Assembly (NCBI RefSeq): GCF_005870035.1 | Contig: NZ_SWJG01000006.1 | Location: 1 to 64,000 of the forward strand | DNA: 64,000 bases | Source: Spirosoma lacussanchae | Lineage (GTDB): Bacteria > Bacteroidota > Bacteroidia > Cytophagales > Spirosomataceae | Direction: 5' to 3' | Shown: positions 25,405-33,854 of the stretch, in pieces | How positions within the stretch are numbered: position 1 is the stretch's first letter | How the letters are laid out: every line of letters begins with the position of its first letter | Notes under the pieces: generated by a model | The model's input: the letters and a program-made list of their open reading frames with translations, nothing else | What the model was told of the DNA's origin: nothing | Database searches by the model: none | Translations under genes and position numbers: made by a program

Positions 25405-25470
25405 GAGTGATGAAAATATGACGTTTTATCTCTTAAAACCGGACAAATGCATATGATGTTTACCCATGGG

Positions 25471-26220
25471 TTAGATGTAGATCATCTTTTTGGTTATACC
25501 GCCATCGACCGTAAAGTTTTGTCCGGTAATGAAACTGTTTTCCGGCGCGATCAGGAACAGGATCATGCGGGCAATATCGTCGGCCTGACCTACACGCCCG
25601 GCCGGGTGTTGGGCATGGTCTTCGGGCCGCAGATCGTCGGCTTTCGCTTTGGCTTTCTTGCGCAGGTTGGAGACGTCGATCCAGCCGGGGCTGATGGCAT
25701 TGACCCGGATGTCGGGGCCGAGGCTAACGGCGAGCGAATGGGTCAGCGACAAAATGCCGCCCTTACTGGCCGAGTAGGCAAACGTGTCGGGTTCCGACTG
25801 AAAAGCCCGGGTCGAACCGATGTTGATAATACAGCCTTTCTGGGCCGCAATGTAGGGAGCCGTATGCTTGGTACAGAGGAAAGCGCCGGTCAGATTGGTA
25901 CCGATCACGCGGTTCCACTCGTCGAGGGTTAGCTTATCGATTGGTTTTTCGATCATCTGCGCGGCATTGTTGATCAGCGCATCGATCTGACCAAAGTGAC
26001 TGATGGTCTGGTCGGCCGCTTTCTTTACGTTGATTTCGCTGGAGACGTCGCAGGAGACGAACAGGATCTGGCTGGTAGAGGCTTTGAACGCTTCGCGGAG
26101 TTCGGCAAGTGCGTCAGTGTCAGCTTCCCAGATAGCAACGCGGTAGCCGTGTGTGAGGAGGTATTGGGTCGTTACCCGGCCTATGCCCTGGCCCCCGCCG
26201 GTGATGATGGCAGTTTTCAT
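25471..26220 (-). CDS. Short-chain dehydrogenase/reductase (SDR)
   Basis: This is a 249-residue classical SDR, an NAD(P)(H)-dependent oxidoreductase of the cytoplasm. The cofactor loop is TGGGQGIGR (about 7-15), INNAAQMI follows strand 4, the catalytic Ser lies in IINIGSTRAF, and the active-site pair is YSASKGG. The C-terminus FITGQNFTVDGGITKKMIY is the standard SDR end. The acidic residue in IWEAD after strand 2 favours NAD over NADP. It is divergent from the deacetylase-like gene with a 116-base gap. Substrate unknown. Confidence 0.88.
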   Translation of the reverse strand: MKTAIITGGGQGIGRVTTQYLLTHGYRVAIWEADTDALAELREAFKASTSQILFVSCDVSSEINVKKAADQTISHFGQIDALINNAAQMIEKPIDKLTLDEWNRVIGTNLTGAFLCTKHTAPYIAAQKGCIINIGSTRAFQSEPDTFAYSASKGGILSLTHSLAVSLGPDIRVNAISPGWIDVSNLRKKAKAKADDLRPEDHAQHPAGRVGQADDIARMILFLIAPENSFITGQNFTVDGGITKKMIYI

Positions 26221-26336
26221 GATTGAGAATAAAGCGTATGAACCGGCAAACTACACGTTAACCGAACACAAGCCATCACCCACGGGTTAACTTAAGCGTA
26301 TCCTTATCGAACGGGCCAGCTACAGGCCGCCCCCCA

Positions 26337-27239
26337 ATGCTTCAGATTGCGTTCTCTCCGGTGTATCGGCTCCGGTTGCCCGAAGGCCATCGGTTCCCGA
26401 TGCTCAAGTACGAATTGATTCACGAACAGCTGCTCTACGAAGGCACCTGTACCGAGGCTAATTTCTTCGGCCCCGAGCCCGTTGATAACCGCTGGGTGCT
26501 GGGCGTACACACGCCCGACTACGTGCAGGCCCTGCAGTCGCTGACCGTCGACCCGCGCATGGTACGTCGGATTGGATTTCCGCTTACGCCCGAGCTCATC
26601 CACCGCGAATGGATCATAACCCAGGGCACCATCGACTGTACCCAGCGGGCGCAGCAGGACGGGGTGGCCATGAACGTGGCGGGCGGAACCCATCATGCCT
26701 ACCCCGACCGGGGCGAAGGCTTCTGTATGCTCAATGATGTGGGGGTGGCGGCCCATTACCTGCTCGAGACCGGTCAGGCCCGTCAGATTCTGGTGATCGA
26801 TCTGGACGTTCACCAGGGCAATGGAACGGCGGTGATGTTTCGGCAGGAGCCGCGCGTGTTTACGTTCAGTATGCACGGCAAAGACAACTACCCCCTTCGC
26901 AAGGAACAGTCAGATCTGGACATTGAGCTGCCTACGGGTACGGCCGATGAACTGTATCTCAATACGCTCTACGATACCCTGCCCGGCCTACTGAAGCGCG
27001 TTCGGCCCGATTTTCTGTTTTTTGTGTCGGGAGTCGACATCCTGGAGTCGGACCGGCTGGGCAAACTGGGGGTAAGCCGGGAGGGGTGCCGACAGCGCGA
27101 CCGGTTCGTATTCGAGCAGGCGATTCGGCACGGTCTGCCCATCGTAGCATCGATGGGCGGGGGGTATTCGCCCCGCCTGACCGATATTGTCGAAGCGCAC
27201 TGCAACACCTTCCGCACGGCCAGCGACCTGTTTTTCTAA
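26337..27239 (+). CDS. Histone deacetylase-family hydrolase (AcuC/HDAC-like)
   Basis: This is a 300-residue zinc hydrolase of the arginase/HDAC fold, removing acetyl groups from lysine or from small amides. Visible active-site parts are the tandem histidines in AGGTHHAYPDRGEGFCMLND, the zinc ligands D-x-H in VIDLDVHQGNG, the third ligand in FFVSGVDILESDRLGKL and the terminal SMGGGYSP. This fits the bacterial HDAC branch found in Bacteroidota. It is of normal length and complete. It stands alone between the divergent SDR and the convergent propeller gene, whose stop is 4 bases away. The physiological substrate cannot be inferred. Confidence 0.85.
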   Translation: MLQIAFSPVYRLRLPEGHRFPMLKYELIHEQLLYEGTCTEANFFGPEPVDNRWVLGVHTPDYVQALQSLTVDPRMVRRIGFPLTPELIHREWIITQGTIDCTQRAQQDGVAMNVAGGTHHAYPDRGEGFCMLNDVGVAAHYLLETGQARQILVIDLDVHQGNGTAVMFRQEPRVFTFSMHGKDNYPLRKEQSDLDIELPTGTADELYLNTLYDTLPGLLKRVRPDFLFFVSGVDILESDRLGKLGVSREGCRQRDRFVFEQAIRHGLPIVASMGGGYSPRLTDIVEAHCNTFRTASDLFF

Positions 27240-27243
27240 CACC

Positions 27244-28860
27244 TTACCGAAGCCGGTTCAGGGTATAGCACACCAGCCGGTTGGCCACTTTTTTTGTACC
27301 ATTGCCCGCGCGCAGGTCGCCGAGGGTGAACTCGTATATATAGCCCGGCACGAGTTTATCGACCGTCAGCGATACGGTTCGGCGGTCGGGCGAGAGCCGG
27401 GCGGCTGTAACGGCCACCGGCTGTTTGTCGGTCTCGGGCGAGCCATATTCGCGGTGGTATTTGTAGTAGTAACGGCGGCAGGTGTAGTTGGTCAGGCTGC
27501 GGGCCGTGGCGTCGTCGAGGGGCTGGGTGAAGGTCAGGTCGAAGCCGGTGGCGGTCAGGTGCATGGCTGTCAGATCGAGCGGAGTACCGCCTTTGTAGCG
27601 GATAACCTGCAGGCCCCGGTCGCCGACCCAGCCGTGGTCTGTCATGCCGAGCCAGAGCGAACCGTCTGGCGAAAACGCCATGCGATTATTGCCAATCTTC
27701 AGCCCCGCTTTATCGAAAAACGGGATGCAGGCCCCCTGTAACTGACCGCCAATGGTATCGAACATAACCCGCAGCAGGCGCGAAAAATCCATCTCGCCAA
27801 TGAACAGCTGGCCCCCAAAGGGACCAAATTTCCCCCGGGTCAGGTCGGGTACGATCTGGGTGGGCGAATGCGCCATACGCTGATGCGGAAACGCAACCAC
27901 TTCTTTTGTTCGCATACTGTCGAGGGCCTGGACCGAGAGGGTCAGCGGGTCGATGTCGGGAAAGTCTTTTTTCCAGACCAGGCTGGATGGATGACCGTAG
28001 AACTTACCGGGCTCAACGTGGTAGAGTTTGCTGGTACCCAGCCAGTCGCCCTGGTTGTCGGTTACGAAGAGTCGCCCGGCCGCGTCGAAGCCAATGCCGT
28101 TGGGCGACCGGAAACCAAGGGCGTACGGAATAACCTGCCCGGCGGGCGTCTGTTTCAGTACCCAGCCCCGGTAGGGCACACAGGCGTACATGCGCCCCGG
28201 CCGGCCCAGCGGGTCATACGTGCCCCGCACCTCGTCGCGGATACCGGCCCCGTTGGAGGCTGCGTTGAGGCTGATGTAGAGATTGCCCTGTCGGTCGCGC
28301 ACGGGTCCGAAGGCGTACTCGTGGTAATTGCCCGACATGCCGAACTGGTCGATAACGGTTTCGTACACGTCAGCTACGCCGTCGTTGTTGGTGTCTTTAA
28401 TCCGGGTCAGCTCGGGCCGATGAACGATCAGCAGTTCGGTATTGCTGACGGCTATGACGCCCAGCGGATCGTGCAGCCCTTCGGCAAATAGTTTCCATTG
28501 TTTGGTTTTGGGGTCGTACAGCATCACCTCGCCCCGATGGAAACAAACCGCCAGCCGACCGTCGGGCATGAACGCCAGTCCACCCGTTTCAGCCACCAGA
28601 CCCGGCGGGGTCGGCACCGTCTCGACGCTGTAGTAATCGGTAATCGTATCGCCCGTAGCCTGCCCGCGCGTTTTGGTGTTTTTGGCCGGTATGGTCACCG
28701 TGGTCCGTGCGGACGGCGCTCCGATCCCCACGGACCACTTATTCGAATGGTTTGTTGCTGATGCCAGCGTGGTCCGTGTCCCCACAGACCAGGGTGACCA
28801 GAGGAGTAGCCCCGTCGTGGTGGCCAGCGCGGAGAGAAGGTATACGAGAGAAAAGCGCAT
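27244..28860 (-). CDS. Secreted beta-propeller protein, PQQ/NHL dehydrogenase-like
   Basis: This is a 538-residue protein with an N-terminal hydrophobic signal (FSLVYLLSALATTTGLLLW) and a propeller body. Marker segments are ETGGLAFMPDGRLAVCFHRG, HDPLGVIAV, RIKDTNNDGVADVYETVIDQ, YHEYAFGPVRDRQGNLYISL, ALGFRSPNGIGFDAAGRLFV and NRMAFSPDGSLWLGMTDHG. It then has a C-terminal beta domain (DLTFTQPLDDATARSLTNY). These match the periplasmic propeller proteins often found with cytochromes or cupredoxins. Its ATG shares one base with the stop of the azurin-like gene (TAATG), so the two are translationally coupled. Residues about 25-60 contain two copies of a palindromic element that duplicate the phrase WSVG..RTT. 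It may be the redox partner of the cupredoxin; this is inference. Confidence 0.75.
   Translation of the reverse strand: MRFSLVYLLSALATTTGLLLWSPWSVGTRTTLASATNHSNKWSVGIGAPSARTTVTIPAKNTKTRGQATGDTITDYYSVETVPTPPGLVAETGGLAFMPDGRLAVCFHRGEVMLYDPKTKQWKLFAEGLHDPLGVIAVSNTELLIVHRPELTRIKDTNNDGVADVYETVIDQFGMSGNYHEYAFGPVRDRQGNLYISLNAASNGAGIRDEVRGTYDPLGRPGRMYACVPYRGWVLKQTPAGQVIPYALGFRSPNGIGFDAAGRLFVTDNQGDWLGTSKLYHVEPGKFYGHPSSLVWKKDFPDIDPLTLSVQALDSMRTKEVVAFPHQRMAHSPTQIVPDLTRGKFGPFGGQLFIGEMDFSRLLRVMFDTIGGQLQGACIPFFDKAGLKIGNNRMAFSPDGSLWLGMTDHGWVGDRGLQVIRYKGGTPLDLTAMHLTATGFDLTFTQPLDDATARSLTNYTCRRYYYKYHREYGSPETDKQPVAVTAARLSPDRRTVSLTVDKLVPGYIYEFTLGDLRAGNGTKKVANRLVCYTLNRLR
28700..28738. repeat. Palindromic element within propeller gene, copy 1
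   Basis: GTGGTCCGTG (28700-28709) pairs exactly with CACGGACCAC (28729-28738). It lies in frame in the linker just after the signal peptide. Confidence 0.7.
28770..28791. repeat. Palindromic element within propeller gene, copy 2
   Basis: TGGTCCGTG (28770-28778) pairs with CACAGACCA (28783-28791) with one mismatch. It shares its arm with the element at 28700-28738. Confidence 0.65.
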
Positions 28861-30077
28861 TACTGGACGGTCATGAAAATGGTGAACTGGCGGGTACCGG
28901 CGGGCAGAAGCAGCTGGCCGTTGCGTAAGGCAGCGGTCTTGCCGGTCTGGGTGGCGCGATAGGCCAGGCCCGGTTGCTCGTCGGCCAGGAAGGTGATGGG
29001 CTGTTTGGTCTTGTCGATGGAGAACTGCCGGACCAGACCCCGCCCACCGGGGAGCGGTTTAATCAGCTCGCGTACGGTAACCCCGTCAACGACATACTGA
29101 AACTCTGGGTATCGGTTGATAAGCCGGTAGCCCCGAAACTGAACTACGGGCGAATGACCAGCTGGTTTGCTCCCGATCCGAAGCGGGAAAACAAGCCCGG
29201 CCGGGCTGGGCGCGGGTGCGGCCCCCGGCTTAGTGGTGGTGCTCACGGTAAGACCCGCGGTGGAGGGTCGCCCGGGCGCACTGGCTACGTAATAGATATC
29301 CCCGACGAGTTTGGTAAGCTTCTGCCCCTTGCCATCCCACTGGTCGGCATTGTCGACGAAACCGCCCGACCAGGCGTAGCGCAGCTGGCAGATACCGGCG
29401 TCGAAGCAGTATGACTGAACGGGTCCACCGGCCAGACCGGGCATGCCGACTGCAATAGCCGCCGGACCACAGTCGGGCATGAACGTGCGATAAACGGCCG
29501 GCAGGGTGACCTCGTAGGGGTGGCCCGACGGCTGGTGATGACCGGCATGGACGGCGGTGCTGCCCCGTTTGGGTAGATACGGGTCGGCCTCGGGTGGGGG
29601 GAGCCGTTTGGGGTCGCGGGTGCCGTACAGAATGCCGTACATCACGTAGCCGTGACCGGGGTAGGTACAAACGTAGGGGAAGGCGCCCTCATCGACCGTT
29701 AGTAACAAGGTATCGGCCCGGCCCGGCTCTACTTCGCGGGTGTGGGCCAGCACCTCCGGCATGTCCGGAACGTAATGGCGACTGGCACCCTCGGCTCCCA
29801 GGCGCAGGGCCGCGTCAACCACCCGGACCCGGGCGTTGGGGCGGGTGACAACCAGGTTATGGGCCATGTCGTCGTAATTTTCCAGCACGAGCCGAAGCCG
29901 GGTTTTGGGCTTCAGCACCAGCCGGGGCTGATCGTATTGCAGGCCCGCAATGGACTTGAGCGTAATGGTCGTATCGACGGGCTGCTGAGCCAGGGCCGGG
30001 CCGATGCCGAGGGTCAGCCATGCCAGCAGAGAAGCCCGTAGCCGGGAAAGAATGAGGTGCATAAACTCGTAACGCAT
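28860..30077 (-). CDS. Secreted azurin-like cupredoxin with C-terminal extension
   Basis: This is a 405-residue exported protein; the signal peptide is HLILSRLRASLLAWLTLGIGPALA (ATG 30062 is an equally good start). Residues about 35-155 form a cupredoxin: MAHN provides His73, and CTYPGHGYVM provides Cys137, His142 and Met146 with azurin spacing, giving a complete type 1 copper site for single-electron transfer. Residues 180-405 form a separate domain (PSGHPYEVTLPAVYRTFMPD, CFDAGICQLRYAWSGGFVD, the C-terminal RQFTIFMTVQ) that I do not recognise. It occurs with haem or propeller dehydrogenases in Bacteroidota. The stop overlaps the propeller gene start (TAATG). A soluble electron carrier to or from the propeller protein is the likely job. 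Confidence 0.8.
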   Translation of the reverse strand: MRYEFMHLILSRLRASLLAWLTLGIGPALAQQPVDTTITLKSIAGLQYDQPRLVLKPKTRLRLVLENYDDMAHNLVVTRPNARVRVVDAALRLGAEGASRHYVPDMPEVLAHTREVEPGRADTLLLTVDEGAFPYVCTYPGHGYVMYGILYGTRDPKRLPPPEADPYLPKRGSTAVHAGHHQPSGHPYEVTLPAVYRTFMPDCGPAAIAVGMPGLAGGPVQSYCFDAGICQLRYAWSGGFVDNADQWDGKGQKLTKLVGDIYYVASAPGRPSTAGLTVSTTTKPGAAPAPSPAGLVFPLRIGSKPAGHSPVVQFRGYRLINRYPEFQYVVDGVTVRELIKPLPGGRGLVRQFSIDKTKQPITFLADEQPGLAYRATQTGKTAALRNGQLLLPAGTRQFTIFMTVQ

Positions 30078-30169
30078 ACAGCGCTAAAAGCGGTTCAACG
30101 CCTTCTGCCTACTTCTGGTTACTTCGTTCACCCCTGAAATAAATGAGACAGGCGGAGTAGCGCCCTGGC

Positions 30170-31093
30170 TTACCGGGCGCCCCTGACCTGCATATGAAGG
30201 GTGTAGACCGACTCCGACGCGGTGATGAAGAGCATGTCGTTGTTTTTACCGGCGAAGCAGATGTTGCCGACCCAGCCGGCCGGTACCGGAATGGTCATCA
30301 GTTTCGAGCGGTCGGGGCCGTATACGGTAACGCCTTTGCCCGTCAGGTACAGATTCCCTTTGTTATCCAGGGTCATGCCATCGGAGCCCTGACTGACGTA
30401 GAGCTGTCGGTTTTTGAGCATGCCATCGGCCTGGATGTCGTAGCGGTACGTTTTATTATCGCGGATGTCGGCCACGTAAAGGACTTTCCCGTCGGGCGTG
30501 CCTATGATGCCGTTGGGCTGTTTCAGGTCACTGTCTACCAGAATAGCCTGCCGGGCTCCTTTGGGCAGGTAATATACCTTTTCGCCGTCCAGCTCCGGCT
30601 TTTTCCGCTCCCAGTAGTCGCGCTGGTAGTAGGGGTCGGTAAAATAAATACCGCCTTTCGGGTCGATCCACAGGTCGTTGGGGCCGTTGAAGCGATGGCC
30701 GTTGAAGTCGGCCAGCAGGACCGTAACCGTTTTGTCGGGGCTGATCGACCACAGCTCATTTTTTTCGTCGGCGCAGGTAATCAGGTTTCCCTGCCGGTCG
30801 AAGTACATCCCGTTCGAGCGTCCCGTCTTGTCCATGAAGAGGGAAAACGTTCCGTCTGGGTTGTATATCCATATTTTATCATTAGGCTGGTCGGTGAAAT
30901 AGACCGCCCCAGTCTGGCTAACGGCGGGGCCTTCGGTAAATTTGAACTGGCTCGATAGCTTCTGAAGGGTGGCGTTGGGTGCCACAATGGAGTTGGCTTC
31001 GGTCTGGGTCATAGGCGTCGACTGGCTAAATAAAGGCCCTGATGTGGTCAGGGATAATGCTAGTATAAATCCGGGCCAGCGGGAATTGTTCAT
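30170..31093 (-). CDS. SMP-30/gluconolactonase-family protein, secreted
   Basis: This is a 307-residue propeller hydrolase with signal peptide (GFILALSLTTSGPLFSQ). The SMP-30/LRE hallmarks are FTEGPAVSQTGAVYFTD (metal-ligand Glu in the EGP motif), FNGPNDLWIDPKGGIYFTDP (Asn and Asp), QPNGIIGTPDGKVLYVADI and SDGMTLDNKGNLYLT. The family opens sugar lactones using a divalent metal. In the periplasm it could process the aldonolactone made by a PQQ-type sugar dehydrogenase, two of which (22002, 27244) are nearby. It is 92 bases downstream of the cupredoxin gene in map terms and on the same strand, but is transcribed before the coupled pair only if read-through occurs. Confidence 0.85.
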   Translation of the reverse strand: MNNSRWPGFILALSLTTSGPLFSQSTPMTQTEANSIVAPNATLQKLSSQFKFTEGPAVSQTGAVYFTDQPNDKIWIYNPDGTFSLFMDKTGRSNGMYFDRQGNLITCADEKNELWSISPDKTVTVLLADFNGHRFNGPNDLWIDPKGGIYFTDPYYQRDYWERKKPELDGEKVYYLPKGARQAILVDSDLKQPNGIIGTPDGKVLYVADIRDNKTYRYDIQADGMLKNRQLYVSQGSDGMTLDNKGNLYLTGKGVTVYGPDRSKLMTIPVPAGWVGNICFAGKNNDMLFITASESVYTLHMQVRGAR

Positions 31094-31123
31094 GGAAGAA
31101 AGGGAATTGACGGTTGAAAAAAC

Positions 31124-31960
31124 TTATCGGATTGGCGAATCGCGGTCGTCGGCATACGCTTTGCTGAAGTCGATTCGGTTTACCTGACCAGCTACATAAC
31201 GGATGCCCTGGAAGATGTGTTTGATGAACAGTTCATCATTCAGGTAATCCGTTTTGGCGTGGCCGAGGGTCGTACACCACGTATACCCGCCGTCGAAATT
31301 GTAGTACCAGGCCGACGGATAAAGCTGGGTGTACGAGCCGCCGAAGGTTTTTATTTTTTCGGGTTCGTCCGGTTTCAGCGTGGTCATATCGCTCGCCATA
31401 ATCACCGTGGGGCCGGGCAACATCTCTTTGGTAAAATAAAACTCATCTTCTTTCTGCCACCGTTTGGGCAATCCCTGCATAGACGGGTGCCGGGTGTCGA
31501 GAACCTCGACCGTAAACGGCTGAAACCGCGGATGCCAAGCAAACGTGCCGCCAATCATCCGCTTGAACCAGCTCCAGTTCCGCTCGGTGCCCATCACGGA
31601 ATGAATACCGACAAAGCCCCCACCGGCTTCGATGTAGCGTCGGAACGTCAGGCGCTGCTGGTCGGTATCGAACACGTCGTTGTTGGTGCTGGCAAAAAGA
31701 AGCAGGGTGTACTGCTTCAGATTCGTTTCGGTAAACACGTCGGGCTGGTCAGCGACGTCGACCGCAAACCCGTGTTGCTGGCCGAGTGTCCGGATGCAGG
31801 CAACGGCGTTGGGGATGTTATCGTGTACGTATCCCTTGCCGTTTTTGGTGTAAACCAATACCCTGACTTTTTTCCAGGTAACGGACTGGCTCCAGACCGG
31901 CCCCAGGCTGAGCACGCCAAGCAGGAAGAGGATGCCGCCTGTTTTACAGATTCGATTCAT
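31124..31960 (-). CDS. ThuA-like domain protein, secreted
   Basis: This 278-residue protein has a signal peptide (GGILFLLGVLSLGPVWSQ) and the ThuA fold, a class I glutamine-amidotransferase-like domain. KVRVLVYTKNGKGYVHDNI, LLLFASTNNDVFDTDQQRLTFRRYIEAGGGFVGIHSVMGTE and GYTWCTTLGHAKTDY are typical of Bacteroidota ThuA proteins acting on periplasmic sugars (trehalose utilisation is the name-giving role). It lies 30 bases before the SMP-30 gene on the same strand, so the two are probably one transcript. The reaction catalysed is not established for this branch. Confidence 0.85.
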   Translation of the reverse strand: MNRICKTGGILFLLGVLSLGPVWSQSVTWKKVRVLVYTKNGKGYVHDNIPNAVACIRTLGQQHGFAVDVADQPDVFTETNLKQYTLLLFASTNNDVFDTDQQRLTFRRYIEAGGGFVGIHSVMGTERNWSWFKRMIGGTFAWHPRFQPFTVEVLDTRHPSMQGLPKRWQKEDEFYFTKEMLPGPTVIMASDMTTLKPDEPEKIKTFGGSYTQLYPSAWYYNFDGGYTWCTTLGHAKTDYLNDELFIKHIFQGIRYVAGQVNRIDFSKAYADDRDSPIR

Positions 31961-32002
31961 CGGTGAGATGGGTTGACGAACCTATAAGGAGCGGGGGTAG
32001 GG

Positions 32003-33847
32003 TTATCTACGCGTATAGGGGAGGGCCTGGCTGACGGGAAGCCGAAAAAAGAATGCCGCCCCGTCCGTAACGGTCGTGTCGAGGCCGATCTGTCCGTTCA
32101 TACTTCGGATAAATTCGCTTGATATCGCTAGCCCCAGGCCGGTGCCGCCGGTGGTTTTGCCATCGGTCCCGGCTCGGCTGGCGCCAGTGAGGCCCGGTGC
32201 TTTGAAGTACCGGTCAAATACCCGGCTCTGGTGCTCGGGCCGGATTCCGGTTCCGTAATCCCGAACCCGAACCTCAACAAAGGTATCCACCGTACGGGCT
32301 GCGATCTCGATCGAACTCTCCGACGCGCTATGCCGGATGGCGTTCGACAGAAAGTTGATCAGCACCCACGACGCTTTGTCCGGGTCGGCCAGCACGGCAG
32401 GCAGTGCGTCGGGCAGCGACACATCCAGCGAAATCTGCTTGTCGTCGGCGGCTACCCGCAGCGCATTCACGGCATACTGAATAATATCGGCTGGGGCTAC
32501 TGGTTGCAGGTTCAGCTGAATCTGTCCTGATTCGACCTGGGCCATGTTCAGCAGTTCGCCGGTCAGGTTCAGCAGCCGGTCGGCGTCGGCCCGGACGTTG
32601 CCGATCAGGTCGCGCTGCTCGTCGTTGAGTGGGCCGATGCGGGTATCGTCCAGCAGCTTCAGGCTCATCTTGATGCTGGATAGCGGGGTTTTCAGTTCGT
32701 GAGAAACCGTAGCGATGAAGTTGGTTTTAGCCAGATCGAGCTCTTTGTAGGAGGTAATATTTTCCAGTACAATGACATAGCCGGCCAGCTGCGACTGCTC
32801 TTCGCCGGTGCGCGTCACCGAAACGGTGTGGGTACGTTTGTTGAAGTAACTCTCCTTGCCGTTGTCGTAAATCTTTAGCAACGCTGGCCGGTCCGGGTCG
32901 GCTGGTTCGGTGGTCGGTTTGGGTACCGGCAGGTCCATGACATCCCGGATCAGCGTACGCATGAGATCGTTCGAGGTGGCTACGTCGGGGGCGTAGCGGC
33001 CTTTCAACTGCTCTTCGGTCAGGCCCAGCAGACGGCAGGCAACGGGGTTGGTAAACAGGATACGCCGGTTTTCGTCGAGACCAATAATACCTTCGTTCAT
33101 GGTCTGGATGAGCGTATCGATACGTCGTTTTTCGAACAGCACCCGCGCCAGGTTCGAGTGTTCGTATTCGTCCAGCTTATGCGCCATCGAGTTGAACGAC
33201 CGGGCCAGTTCGCCAAACTCATCGCTGGATTTGAAATGGAGCCGTTCTTCAAAATTACGGCTGGCAATCTGCCGGATACCGTGCGTCAGCTCGCGCAGGG
33301 GGTTGGCAATGTAGCCGGGGAAGTTGATGATGAACGAAAAAACGATCAGGAAGCAAAACGTCCCTACGGCTGCCATCCAGAGCAGGGCATCTTTGGCCGT
33401 TTGCTTCGCGATTTCATTCTTGCGCACGATGGCCTGCCGGTTCACCTCATCGACCCGGAACAGAGCCTGCTCCATCCGCCGGATCACATCGGTACTGGTG
33501 GGGTTGTGCCGGAGCCGGTCATACTCACGGCGTAACGCATTCGTTGGCGACTGTTCACCGGCTTCGGTTACGTTGGCTTCCTGTAGGCGCAGGCTCATCT
33601 CAAACTCTTTCAGCGCGTTGGCGGGCTGGGCGGTTCGTTCGCTGGCGGGTACGCTGGCCTGCTCCCGAAGATCGGCCAGCGCCCGCTGCATATCGCCTAC
33701 GTATTCGAGCGAGATGTAGTTGTCTTGCAGGATAGCCTGCGAATCATCAGACAGCTGGTTGAGGTAATAAGCTCCCAACCCGCCCATGAGCAGGATAATC
33801 GCGAACAGGAACGCCAGCGCAGCGGATATTTTGGCTTTTATGGTCAT
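32003..33847 (-). CDS. Membrane histidine kinase of the kdp locus (HAMP-PAS-HisKA-HATPase)
   Basis: This is a 614-residue sensor kinase. An N-terminal membrane helix (ALAFLFAIILLMGGLGAYYL) is followed by a helical sensory region (about 35-165) and a second helix (LLWMAAVGTFCFLIVFSF). HAMP (NPLRELTHGIRQIASRNFEE) and PAS (NEGIIGLDENRRILFTNPVACRLLGL) come next. HisKA has His about 383 in IATVSHELKTPLSS, and HATPase_c has NFLSNAIRHS, DYGTGIRP and GTGLGLAI. It lies 7 bases after the KdpD-type gene. In Enterobacteria KdpD carries both halves in one chain, whereas here the kinase is separate, so it probably takes its signal from the KdpD half or from turgor directly. No adjacent response regulator is present. 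Confidence 0.87.
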   Translation of the reverse strand: MTIKAKISAALAFLFAIILLMGGLGAYYLNQLSDDSQAILQDNYISLEYVGDMQRALADLREQASVPASERTAQPANALKEFEMSLRLQEANVTEAGEQSPTNALRREYDRLRHNPTSTDVIRRMEQALFRVDEVNRQAIVRKNEIAKQTAKDALLWMAAVGTFCFLIVFSFIINFPGYIANPLRELTHGIRQIASRNFEERLHFKSSDEFGELARSFNSMAHKLDEYEHSNLARVLFEKRRIDTLIQTMNEGIIGLDENRRILFTNPVACRLLGLTEEQLKGRYAPDVATSNDLMRTLIRDVMDLPVPKPTTEPADPDRPALLKIYDNGKESYFNKRTHTVSVTRTGEEQSQLAGYVIVLENITSYKELDLAKTNFIATVSHELKTPLSSIKMSLKLLDDTRIGPLNDEQRDLIGNVRADADRLLNLTGELLNMAQVESGQIQLNLQPVAPADIIQYAVNALRVAADDKQISLDVSLPDALPAVLADPDKASWVLINFLSNAIRHSASESSIEIAARTVDTFVEVRVRDYGTGIRPEHQSRVFDRYFKAPGLTGASRAGTDGKTTGGTGLGLAISSEFIRSMNGQIGLDTTVTDGAAFFFRLPVSQALPYTRR

Positions 33848-33854
33848 GCTCGTT

